A stretch of DNA of 28,053 nucleotides from Treponema sp. UBA1793 (GTDB taxonomy: Bacteria; Spirochaetota; Spirochaetia; Treponematales; Treponemataceae): assembly GCA_002314445.1 (NCBI GenBank), contig DCFX01000030.1, forward strand, positions 1 to 28,053. The letters run 5' to 3'. Under the pieces are notes generated by a model. It saw only the letters and a program-made list of their open reading frames with translations, did not search any database and had not been told where the DNA came from. This document shows, one piece after another, positions 6,542-14,309 of the stretch (its first letter is position 1; each line of letters opens with the position of its first letter). Both the position numbers and the translations under genes were made by a program.

Positions 6542-8032
6542 TTAAAGCGGAATGTTGCCGTGCTTTTTCAGCGGTTTGTCCATACTGTGCTTTTCGGACA
6601 GTATATCGAAGCTGTGGGCGATGCGCTGTCTCGTTTCTTCAGGAGTAATGACTTCACTTATATAGCCGCGCATTGCAGCAATCTTCGGAGTCATAATTTC
6701 ATTTTTATACTCTTCTGATTTAGCAGCGACTTCTGCAGCTTTTGCAGGGTCTTTCATTTCTTTGCCGTAAAGAATGCCGATTGCTCCTTCCGCACCCATG
6801 ACGGCAATTTCAGCTGCCGGCCATGCGTAGACGAAGTCTGCACCGAGATGTTTTGAGCACATGGCAATATATGCCCCGCCGTATGCTTTCCGCGTAATGA
6901 CTGTTACTTTAGGTACGGAAGCTTCGCTGTATGCGTAGATGACTTTTGCTCCGTGACGGATAATTCCTTTCTGCTCTTCCTGCGGGCCGGGGATGAATCC
7001 CGGAACGTCGACGAACGTAAGCAGCGGAACATTGAATGCATCGCAGTAGCGCACGAATCTTGCAATTTTGTCGCTTGCGTCGCAGTCCAGAACACCGCCA
7101 AGACCAGCGGGATTATTTGCAATTATACCGACTGAGCGGCCTTCAACTTTTGCAAAGCCTGTAACGCAGTTTACTGCGAATTCTGCGGATGTCTCAAAGA
7201 ATGAGTCGTCATCAGTGACGCAGTTTATAACATCCCTGATATCGTATCCTGCCCGGGAATTTTCCGGCAGTATCTCTGTGATCTGCTTTGATTTTTTACG
7301 TGTATCGAATTTGTATTTATCATTTCCGGAAGGATTATCACCGTAATAATGCGGAATATAATCCAGAAGTGCACGTACTTTGCGGTAGCAGTCGTTTTCA
7401 CTTTCACAGCGGAAATGAGCAACACCGGATTTGTGCGAATGGATTGATGCACCTCCGAGGTCTTCTTCCGAAATATCCATGAACATTACGGACTTGACTA
7501 CTTTCGGTCCGGTGATGAACAGCTGGCTTATTTTATCTACAGCGAATATGAAGTCAGTAATTCCGGGGGAATAAACCGCGCCGCCGGCACAGGGGCCTGC
7601 GATAATTGAAATTTGCGGGACAGAGCCTGACGCGCGGACATTCTGATAGAAAAGGTCCCCGTATCCGCAGAGGGCGTCGACGCCTTCCTGAATGCGTGCT
7701 CCGCCTGAATCATTAATACCGATGACAGGGCATCGTGCTTCGATTGCCATATCAATCAGTTCAGCAATTTTCTTGCCGTGCATAAGTCCGAGAGAACCGC
7801 CCTGAACAGTAAAATCCTGGGCATACACTGCGACTTTCCGTCCGTTGATTTTCCCGAAACCAGTAATAACGCCGTCATATGGCAGGTCTTTTTTATCCAT
7901 GCCGAAGCTTGTGCAGTTATGACGTACGCCTGAATAAATCTCCATGAACGAATCTTCATCGCAGAGCGCCTTGATGCGTTCAATAGCGTGCAGTTTTCCT
8001 TTTTCGTGCTGTTTGACAATATTATATTCCAT
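6542..8032 (-). CDS. Acyl-CoA carboxylase carboxyltransferase subunit (propionyl-CoA carboxylase beta / methylmalonyl-CoA decarboxylase alpha type)
   Basis: A 496-aa member of the biotin-dependent carboxyltransferase family, which moves CO2 between biotin and an acyl-CoA. The N-terminal crotonase-like half contains GGSLGLMHGKKIAELIDMA, NDSGGARIQEGVDAL, AGPCAGGAVYSPGITDFIF and DLGGASIHSHKSGVAHF. The second half has NNPAGLGGVLDCDASDKIARFVRYCDAFNVPLLTFVDVPGFIPG and ITRKAYGGAYIAMCSK, both acyl-CoA binding regions. Length is close to the ~510-520 aa of PCC-beta and MmdA. No biotin carrier, biotin carboxylase or membrane decarboxylase subunit lies in the window, so the direction (carboxylase or Na+-pumping decarboxylase) cannot be settled. 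An AAGG motif precedes the ATG, and a strong promoter lies at 8059-8087. It is on the same strand as the hflKC group but has its own promoter. Confidence 0.92.
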   Translation of the reverse strand: MEYNIVKQHEKGKLHAIERIKALCDEDSFMEIYSGVRHNCTSFGMDKKDLPYDGVITGFGKINGRKVAVYAQDFTVQGGSLGLMHGKKIAELIDMAIEARCPVIGINDSGGARIQEGVDALCGYGDLFYQNVRASGSVPQISIIAGPCAGGAVYSPGITDFIFAVDKISQLFITGPKVVKSVMFMDISEEDLGGASIHSHKSGVAHFRCESENDCYRKVRALLDYIPHYYGDNPSGNDKYKFDTRKKSKQITEILPENSRAGYDIRDVINCVTDDDSFFETSAEFAVNCVTGFAKVEGRSVGIIANNPAGLGGVLDCDASDKIARFVRYCDAFNVPLLTFVDVPGFIPGPQEEQKGIIRHGAKVIYAYSEASVPKVTVITRKAYGGAYIAMCSKHLGADFVYAWPAAEIAVMGAEGAIGILYGKEMKDPAKAAEVAAKSEEYKNEIMTPKIAAMRGYISEVITPEETRQRIAHSFDILSEKHSMDKPLKKHGNIPL

Positions 8033-8058
8033 AGTCAGGTCCTTACCTCAATATGTCA

Positions 8059-8087
8059 ATGATACTTGAACATCTGTGGGTTGTCAA
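8059..8087 (-). promoter_or_regulatory. Promoter of the carboxyltransferase gene
   Basis: On the minus strand, TTGACA (8087-8082), a 17-bp spacer and TATCAT (8064-8059). This is a perfect -35 and a five-of-six -10. It predicts a leader of about 20 nt containing the ribosome binding site. Confidence 0.75.
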
Positions 8088-8109
8088 TATGACATTATTT
8101 GCTAGAATG

Positions 8110-9816
8110 TCAGTACTGAATCTGCGAAGCCAACAGTTTTTTCTGCCTGTCGACTTCATCTTTCATCACAGACGCATCGGGCAGCCAGCTGTATTCTGAT
8201 TTAAGCTGTATAAGTGCCTGAACCGGATCACCTTTAAAGGCTTTACATTCGTTCAGAAAATCATTTTTGAAGCGGCTGCTGTCTACAGGGATTTCATTAA
8301 CAACCGGATTTATGCCGGTAATAATCCATCTGTTTTTTTTGTAGGTGAGTGTTACTGTATCTATGTGATGTTCTGCATAAATGTCGTTGTTTTCACCTTC
8401 TGTATGGATGACGTAAAAATCAGCCGTATGGACTGTGGTACAACCGTTTGTAAGCGTTGTGCTGCCTTCAACAGTGACTGGCGGCGGATTCATATTGCGG
8501 CTTGGTACGGTTATCTGCAGATCACTGGCTGTTCCGTCAAGCATAAACGACGTAATTCCGTAGATGCTCCGCTTTTCAATCGTTGTTTCGCCCGCCTGAT
8601 AATAGAGCCAGCTTTCAGGTGTTACTATACTGCTTGAATAATCGTACATATTGCGTGTTTTGCTGATGACGTAAATCTGGCTTACCGAATCGCTGTAGTG
8701 GCCCGCTTCTTTCCCCTTTGAGATATTTCCGAGAAGCTCAACATCCTGCGTATGGATGCCTTTATAAAACGCTTCCACAGTTTGCAATGACGTAAGGCCC
8801 TGCGATGTGGGTTTTGAACCGTTCTGCTTATGCTGTCCGACTGTGACAGCAGCAATAACAGCCGCAGCAATGACGCCGCCCGTTATAAGCGCAGTGTTCC
8901 GGCGGAATGTGCGTTTTGCCTTTACTTTCTGATCTTTTGATTTGTAATATGCTGTTACTTTCGATTTGAATTCGTCTTCAGGGAGAGCCTGGGGGCGGGC
9001 CACCTGTGTAAGACTGCCGCCTGCGCCGCCGAGCCCAAGTTCGCTGTACAGTATGTCCGCAGGAATATCCTGTGCAGGCAGCGGTTTTGGGGCCTTCTTC
9101 TGCTGTGCAATAAACGGCAGCTCAAGCGTTCTGTCTATTGATTGTGCAAGTGTCGTGTTGATTCCGTTTACTGCGTGCTCAATACGAATGTAGTTCCTGT
9201 CGAGTTCATCAGCGTTGCGCGCCGTTTCATCGGAAGCTGCGTAGGGAAGGTGTCCGCTGAGCGCACGGTATGCAATAACCGCATTTGTAAACGCCGCTGC
9301 AGCTGCCTCATCCGATGCAAGTGCTTTACTGCACCATACTCCCTGCAGCGCTGCATATCTCTCTGCTCCGTAGCATCCGCATATGCTTTCGAATAAAACG
9401 GGCGGAATGAACAGTATGCGCACCGTTTCGGCACAATCGACATATATGCCGCCTGCACCGGTAATTCCGGGCATAAGATGCTCCTGCACAGCCTGTTTCA
9501 TTGCAAGTGTTACTGCAAACGATGCGTACGCGGCCATGTACTTCGACTTTTCGTCTGCACCGGTTTCTGCTTCAGCTAAGATTTCTGTAAGCGGCTTTCC
9601 GCTGAAGTTGCTGCCGCAGAAGTATACATGTGCACCGTCTCCTTCACCAATGGTTTTTATTCCGTCGAATTTCCATTTACTGAAAGTAAACGATGCAGCG
9701 TCAGTAAGTGTGCCGTCTGCTTGTGCAATGAAACCTGTTTCTGTAATCAGCGTCGAAAAATTAGTTTTACCAAATGCATATTCACTCAGTCCTGAATCAA
9801 GTTTAATTTCTTCCAT
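8110..9816 (-). CDS. Single-pass membrane protein of unknown function, possible pseudokinase-like cytoplasmic half
   Basis: A 568-aa protein I do not recognise. Residues 1-300 are cytoplasmic by the positive-inside rule (KAKRTFRR at 299-306), 308-327 form one transmembrane helix, and 328-568 lie outside the inner membrane. Parts of the N-half resemble a protein-kinase C-lobe: a helical run ending QEHLMPGITGAGGIYVDCAETVRILFIPP where a catalytic loop would sit, then AYRALSGHLPYA, like the usual 'lYe.ltG..Pf'. No HRD, DFG or invariant lysine is visible, so any kinase fold would be inactive. The outer half starts SLQTVEAFYKGIHTQDVELLGNISKG, as in NTF2-like or DUF4878-like domains, and has many beta-type segments. 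It starts 15 nt after hflC on the same strand, so it probably belongs to the hflKC operon. Confidence 0.8.
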   Translation of the reverse strand: MEEIKLDSGLSEYAFGKTNFSTLITETGFIAQADGTLTDAASFTFSKWKFDGIKTIGEGDGAHVYFCGSNFSGKPLTEILAEAETGADEKSKYMAAYASFAVTLAMKQAVQEHLMPGITGAGGIYVDCAETVRILFIPPVLFESICGCYGAERYAALQGVWCSKALASDEAAAAAFTNAVIAYRALSGHLPYAASDETARNADELDRNYIRIEHAVNGINTTLAQSIDRTLELPFIAQQKKAPKPLPAQDIPADILYSELGLGGAGGSLTQVARPQALPEDEFKSKVTAYYKSKDQKVKAKRTFRRNTALITGGVIAAAVIAAVTVGQHKQNGSKPTSQGLTSLQTVEAFYKGIHTQDVELLGNISKGKEAGHYSDSVSQIYVISKTRNMYDYSSSIVTPESWLYYQAGETTIEKRSIYGITSFMLDGTASDLQITVPSRNMNPPPVTVEGSTTLTNGCTTVHTADFYVIHTEGENNDIYAEHHIDTVTLTYKKNRWIITGINPVVNEIPVDSSRFKNDFLNECKAFKGDPVQALIQLKSEYSWLPDASVMKDEVDRQKKLLASQIQY

Positions 9817-9831
9817 AAAATTGCAGAATCC

Positions 9832-10821
9832 TTATCGCTTGCCGTCGGCAGAATATAAGTATTTGAAGTAATCCATATTCGTGCTGTATGTTGCATCGTA
9901 ATTTTTGAGGGTGCTTTTATACGATTCCATGCTTTTCCAGAATGTATAGAATTCGGGATCTTTGTTGTATGCATCCGCATAAATTCGTGCAGCCTGTGCA
10001 TCTGCCGCACCTTTTAATTCCTCTGATTTTTTGTAAGCCCCGGAGCTGATTGTACGTTTTTCGTTTTCGAGTTTACCCATCCATTCAGCTTTCTTTCCTT
10101 CGCCAAGCGAACGGTATGCCTGTGCCACCTGATTGCGTTCCTTAATCATCCTGTTATACACACTCTGGGTAAGTTCGTCGGAATATTTTATCTGGCGCGG
10201 CACAATGTCTATGACTTCTATACCATATTCCGGTACGAGTTTGTTTGCATCCTCTGTCATTTCCCTGCAAAGCTCACCTCTGCCGCGCGTAACAGATTCG
10301 TTTACATTATTTACATTCACCAGTGATTCAATCTCTTTTGTTTCGTCGTCTTCAGCTTCCGCAGCGCCTGTCGTACGCTCGTTGATGATGTTCGAGCTGC
10401 GTACAATTTCGCTCAGCCTGTTTGCAGTGATGACGGTACGCGTGGAAGAATCGATGATGTCGCTCAGTCGGTTATATGCTGAGTCGAGCGTCTTGAAACT
10501 TTTGTAAAATTGAACCGGATCAGTTATGCGCCAGCGGCTTGTCGTATCGACGACGATAAACTGATTTTCTTTCGTCGGAATGCGCTGCAAATCACCATCG
10601 GTAGAAAGAATGAGCTTCGGGTATGTCGTTACCTGATCAATAAACGGAACTTTGAAGTACAGGCCGGCTACCGTATGTGTACCGGAGATGCTTCCGAACC
10701 GTGTAATGACAGCCTGATAGCCTTCCTTGACAATATACAGAGGGCCGCTTGCAAAAAAGAAAATGACAAGCAGTGCTATAACGATAAGTGATATATAGAA
10801 TTTTTTCACGGATTTACTCAT
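9832..10821 (-). CDS. hflC: HflC, SPFH/band-7 membrane protein (FtsH modulator)
   Basis: A 329-aa band-7 protein. One N-terminal transmembrane helix (about residues 8-30) is followed by the band-7 domain, starting YIVKEGYQAVITRFGSISGTHTVAGLYFKVPFIDQVTTYPK, and then a long alanine- and lysine-rich helical region (RMIKERNQVAQAYRSLGEGKKAEWMGKLENEKR). HflC pairs with HflK in a large ring at the membrane that encloses and modulates the FtsH protease. AAAGGAG lies about 8 nt before the ATG. Its start overlaps the hflK stop by four bases (10818-10821). Compared with E. coli HflC it carries an acidic insert (AAEAEDDETKEIESL, near 152-168). ftsH itself is not in the window. Confidence 0.93.
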   Translation of the reverse strand: MSKSVKKFYISLIVIALLVIFFFASGPLYIVKEGYQAVITRFGSISGTHTVAGLYFKVPFIDQVTTYPKLILSTDGDLQRIPTKENQFIVVDTTSRWRITDPVQFYKSFKTLDSAYNRLSDIIDSSTRTVITANRLSEIVRSSNIINERTTGAAEAEDDETKEIESLVNVNNVNESVTRGRGELCREMTEDANKLVPEYGIEVIDIVPRQIKYSDELTQSVYNRMIKERNQVAQAYRSLGEGKKAEWMGKLENEKRTISSGAYKKSEELKGAADAQAARIYADAYNKDPEFYTFWKSMESYKSTLKNYDATYSTNMDYFKYLYSADGKR

Positions 10822-11822
10822 TGGGCCGCTCCTTTTGAAGAAGATGATGATGGTGATACAGAACTTCCGCCTGTCAATGATTTTACCGGCAGAATGTTTC
10901 CGAGTTTACCGTCAATAAGTGTCGGTTTCGTGTCCGAACTGAAGAGGTCATCCATCGTTTCCAGATAGATTCGTTCCCGGGTGACTTTCGGCGCCCGGCG
11001 GTATTCATCGTACACTGCATTAAAGCGCGCGACATCACCTTTTGCCTCATTGACACGTTCCGCAGCATATCCCTGTGCAATCTGAATCTGCTGGTCAGCC
11101 TCGCCCTGAGCCTTTGGTATTTCGGAGTTATACGCTTCCTTTCCTTCGTTGATAAACCTGTTCATGTCCTGGGTTGCTTTGTTTACGTCTTCAAATGCAT
11201 CCTGAACACCCTGCGGCGGTACAATATTCTGCAGTTTTACAGCAATGATGTTTATACCGAGTCCAAGCTGTTTGAAATTCTGATTCATCATTTCCTGCGA
11301 CTGAACCTCAATGTTTGAACGTTCCTGTCCCATGACATCGAGGATTGCGCGGTCGCCCACGAGCGTATTGATTACAGAACGGGAAATGTCCCGGATCGTC
11401 TGAGTCCGTTCCTGCACGTTGAAAAGCCAGGCCTTCGGATCGACGATGCGGTATTGAATAATCCACTCCACGTTTATGATATTCAAATCTCCGGTGAGCA
11501 TTGTCGATTCATCAACGATGTTGTTGCGGTATTCATTATTACGTCCCTCTTTTACAGTTGAAAACCCGAACTGTTCGGTCTGTACAACCTTTACCGGTAT
11601 GTTGTAGTTTTTGTCGATCCCGAACGGAAGTTTCAGATGCAGCCCCGGACCGACTGTGGTGTTGTATTTTCCGAAGCGGGTTATTACGGCCTGTTCTGTT
11701 TCATCGACAGAGTAAAAATTGCTTTCGACAGCTATGAGCGCTACGATTATGACGATGATCCAGATGACAGTAGACGGTTTGGAGAAGAATCTTTTAACCG
11801 ATTCCTTGTTGATTTTTCCCAT
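10818..11822 (-). CDS. hflK: HflK, SPFH/band-7 membrane protein (FtsH modulator)
   Basis: A 334-aa partner of HflC. A transmembrane helix at about 17-36 (STVIWIIVIIVALIAVESNF) is followed by the band-7 domain beginning YSVDETEQAVITRFGKYNTTVGPGLHLKLPFGIDK, which is typical for HflK, then an amphipathic region with QGEADQQIQIAQGYAAERVNEAKGDVARFNAVYDEY. The tail is low-complexity, SSVSPSSSSSKGAAQ. E. coli HflK is longer because of an N-terminal Gly-rich extension absent here. GGGAG lies about 8 nt before the ATG, and a TATAAT box is at 11853-11848 on the minus strand without a good -35. It is first in the hflK-hflC-568-aa operon. Confidence 0.93.
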   Translation of the reverse strand: MGKINKESVKRFFSKPSTVIWIIVIIVALIAVESNFYSVDETEQAVITRFGKYNTTVGPGLHLKLPFGIDKNYNIPVKVVQTEQFGFSTVKEGRNNEYRNNIVDESTMLTGDLNIINVEWIIQYRIVDPKAWLFNVQERTQTIRDISRSVINTLVGDRAILDVMGQERSNIEVQSQEMMNQNFKQLGLGINIIAVKLQNIVPPQGVQDAFEDVNKATQDMNRFINEGKEAYNSEIPKAQGEADQQIQIAQGYAAERVNEAKGDVARFNAVYDEYRRAPKVTRERIYLETMDDLFSSDTKPTLIDGKLGNILPVKSLTGGSSVSPSSSSSKGAAQ

Positions 11823-11936
11823 ACAAAAATCTCCCGAAGATAAGTTTATTATAAAGTATCTATATTATTCCAAAAAAACAAGCATAACTTATAAAACTGC
11901 TCTATAATAAAAATCATAGATGAAGCCCGCTACGGG

Positions 11937-12062
11937 ATGACGGAAGAGATCATGGCTGATGTCATTATTGAAGATGCCGACAGGCAGACTCAGGATGTGG
12001 TGAGGACAATTATGCAGACAGCAGGTTTCGCCGATGTCGTCGTAAAGAGGCTGTCTCAGTAA
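11937..12062 (+). pseudogene. Orphan 41-codon ORF, possible remnant or small protein
   Basis: Between hflK and arfB there is a 41-codon + strand frame from ATG 11937 to TAA 12060-12062. A second ATG at 11952 has GGAAGAG just upstream and would give 36 residues. The frame is coding-like in composition and continues upstream without a start for several codons (IDEARYG). The product (DADRQTQDVVRTIMQTAGFADVVVKRL) resembles the C-terminal helix-strand end of a larger protein, so a truncated gene is likely. A genuine small protein is the alternative. TATAAT (11903-11908 region) lies upstream. It abuts the arfB stop codon. Confidence 0.35.
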
Positions 12063-12482
12063 TCAGTAAGAAATGTGCCCTCTGTTTTTCTTGATATCAG
12101 AGCGGAGTTTTTTGATTTTCAGGCGCCGTTCACGCGAAGCTTTTGTCGGCTTTGTACTGCGGCGCTTTTTTTCGGTATGCGCCGCCGCTGCAATTTTTTC
12201 CTCAAGCCGGGCAAGCGCTATTTCCCTGTTTTTTCCCTGGAACCGTTCGTCCTGCACATCAATGCTCAGCTGCCCGTCATTGTTTATGTTTTTGGCCAGC
12301 CGCTGTTTTACAAGCGCAAGTTCAGCTTCCGTAAGCCCTCTGATTTCTTCTATATAGATAGAAGCATGTACTTTTGTATTTACTTTGTTTACGTTCTGAC
12401 CGCCGGCACCGCCGGAGCGTGCGAATGTCATAATCGTGTGAGATACAATACTTTCCTGCAATTCATGTCTGTTCATAGTCAT
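12063..12482 (-). CDS. arfB: Alternative ribosome-rescue factor, peptidyl-tRNA hydrolase ArfB
   Basis: Rescues ribosomes stalled on mRNAs without a stop codon by hydrolysing the peptidyl-tRNA. The 139-aa protein has the release-factor GGQ motif in SGGAGGQNVNKVNTKVH (GGQ at 27-29), the short RF-1 domain, and a strongly basic C-terminal tail (EKKRRSTKPTKASRERRLKIKKLRSDIKKNRG), which in this family enters the empty mRNA channel. Its length matches YaeJ/ArfB, and it lacks the domains of a true RF1/RF2. Two starts are possible, 12482 and 12476; neither has a Shine-Dalgarno. A TATACT box on the minus strand (12491-12486) puts the mRNA 5' end about here, which slightly favours 12476. It is divergent from the ABC exporter operon. 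Confidence 0.92.
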   Translation of the reverse strand: MTMNRHELQESIVSHTIMTFARSGGAGGQNVNKVNTKVHASIYIEEIRGLTEAELALVKQRLAKNINNDGQLSIDVQDERFQGKNREIALARLEEKIAAAAHTEKKRRSTKPTKASRERRLKIKKLRSDIKKNRGHISY

Positions 12483-12541
12483 TGAAGTATAACATAATAT
12501 TATATAGTCTTAAACAGAGTTTTCGTAGTATATTCAGAAAC

Positions 12542-14308
12542 ATGTCCACTGTAAAAACTCTTACGGCAGGGATGGAAAGAAAATATATTGCGTATACCTG
12601 CCTCTCTCCGCTTACAATGCTTGGAGAAGTTGCTATGGAAACGGTTATTCCGTATATCATGGCATTGATTATTGATGTAGGTATCGCAAACCGCGATATC
12701 AACTATGTTCTGAAGACAGGCCTCCTTATGATAGGGTGCGCATGTCTGTCCCTTGCATGCGGTGTCGCAGGCGGACGTCTGGCGGCTGTCGCTTCACAGG
12801 GGTTTTCGCACAATCTGCGCCGCAACCTGTTCACAAAAGTTCAGGGCTTCTCTTTCGGCAATGTCGACAAATTCAGCACAGCTTCCCTCATTACGCGCCT
12901 TACAACTGACGTTACAAATACGCAGAATGTCTACCAGATGGTAATCAGGATGAGTGCCCGGGCTCCGTTTATGCTTATTGCCGGAGCTGTTATGGCATGC
13001 ATCATAAACATGAAACTCGCAGCGCTGTTCATTATCGCGATTCCGGTGCTTGTCATAGCAATCTGGCTTATCGGCTCCGTTGCATATCCGCGGTTCAGCA
13101 TTATGCTCGAGAAGTACGATAAGATGAACAACACAGTCCAGGAAAATCTTATTGCCATTCGGGCAGTAAAGGCCTTTGTCCGCGGCCGGTATGAAGATGA
13201 AAAATTTGAGAAATCTGCGGATGCGGTGCGTGCCGCTCAGGTACGTGCCGAGAAACTGATTGTGCTGCTTATGCCGATTATGCAGATAACCGTCTATGTT
13301 TCCATTATTGCAGCGCTCTGGTTCGGCGGAAACATGATAGTTGCAGGCACAATGAAAGCCGGCGAACTCATCAGTTTTCTGACATACGTTACGCAGATTC
13401 TTATGTCCCTTATGATGCTCGGCATGATTTTTGTCATGCTTGTTCTTTCCCGCGCGTCAATACACCGTATCTGTGAAGTGCTTGATGAAAAAAGCGATAT
13501 TCAGTCCCCGTCTGTCGGATTAAAGACTGTTGCGGACGGCTCAATCGATTTTGAACACGTGTCGTTCAGTTACAACAAAAAGTCGGAAACGAGTGTGTTG
13601 AACGATATCGATATACATATAAAAAGCGGACAGGTTGCAGGCATTATCGGCGGCACCGGTTCTTCAAAGACTACGCTTGTGTCCCTCATTCCGCGGCTGT
13701 ACGATACGCTTTCCGGTACGGTGAAAGTAGGAGGAAGGGATGTCCGCGCGTACGACCTTGTGCCGCTCCGCGACAGCGTTGCGATGGTGCTTCAGAAAAA
13801 TGTACTGTTCAGCGGCACCATCAGGGATAATCTCAAATGGGGAAACAGGAATGCTACCGAAGAACAGATCGTTGCAGCATGCAGGGCCGCTGATGCGGAC
13901 AGTTTCATTTCTTCGTTTCCGAAAGGATACGATACCGAACTGGGGCAGGGCGGCGTGAACGTTTCCGGCGGGCAGAAACAACGTTTGTGCATTGCCCGCG
14001 CGCTGCTCAAAAATCCGAAAATATTAATTCTCGATGACAGCACGAGTGCAGTCGATACGGCTACGGAATCCCGGATACGCGCCGCGCTGAAAGATGCGCA
14101 TCCAGAAACAACGAAAATAATAATCGCACAGCGGATTTCATCTGTAAAAGACGCAGACATCATCTTTGTTCTTGACGATGGAAAGATAAACGGATACGGA
14201 ACACATGAAGAGCTGCTTTCTCATAACGAAATCTACAGAGAAGTGTACGAATCGCAGCAGACGGGCGGAGATGCCGATATAGGTACATCCGCGGAAGGAG
14301 GTAACTGA
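12542..14308 (+). CDS. ABC exporter subunit with degenerate ATP site (heterodimer partner 1)
   Basis: A 588-aa half-transporter: six transmembrane helices in the first ~310 residues, then an ATP-binding domain. Walker A is GGTGSSKTTL (K376), the signature is VSGGQ and Walker B is ILILDDSTS. The catalytic glutamate after Walker B is aspartate (D499), and the H-loop histidine is glutamine (AQR, Q530). This is the pattern of the degenerate member of heterodimeric exporters such as TM287/TM288 and BmrCD. It therefore probably binds ATP without efficient hydrolysis and works with the next gene's product. Exported substrate unknown; drugs or lipids are typical. Start at 12542 is inferred: TATATT (12529-12534) ends 7 nt before, and no Shine-Dalgarno is seen. 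The frame is open to a TTG at 12482; ATG 12572 is another option. Confidence 0.92.
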   Translation: MSTVKTLTAGMERKYIAYTCLSPLTMLGEVAMETVIPYIMALIIDVGIANRDINYVLKTGLLMIGCACLSLACGVAGGRLAAVASQGFSHNLRRNLFTKVQGFSFGNVDKFSTASLITRLTTDVTNTQNVYQMVIRMSARAPFMLIAGAVMACIINMKLAALFIIAIPVLVIAIWLIGSVAYPRFSIMLEKYDKMNNTVQENLIAIRAVKAFVRGRYEDEKFEKSADAVRAAQVRAEKLIVLLMPIMQITVYVSIIAALWFGGNMIVAGTMKAGELISFLTYVTQILMSLMMLGMIFVMLVLSRASIHRICEVLDEKSDIQSPSVGLKTVADGSIDFEHVSFSYNKKSETSVLNDIDIHIKSGQVAGIIGGTGSSKTTLVSLIPRLYDTLSGTVKVGGRDVRAYDLVPLRDSVAMVLQKNVLFSGTIRDNLKWGNRNATEEQIVAACRAADADSFISSFPKGYDTELGQGGVNVSGGQKQRLCIARALLKNPKILILDDSTSAVDTATESRIRAALKDAHPETTKIIIAQRISSVKDADIIFVLDDGKINGYGTHEELLSHNEIYREVYESQQTGGDADIGTSAEGGN

Positions 14309-14309
14309 T

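Noticed and set aside
8966..9871. Several + strand frames opposite the 568-aa membrane protein
   Set aside because: Low-complexity Ser/Ala products antisense to a longer frame with a membrane helix, operon spacing and a better start.
13640..13680. GGTGSSKTT in ABC partner 1 as a broken Walker A
   Set aside because: It still fits GxxGxxKT, and Ser at this position is common in this exporter branch as I recall it. The real degeneracy is at Walker B and the H-loop.
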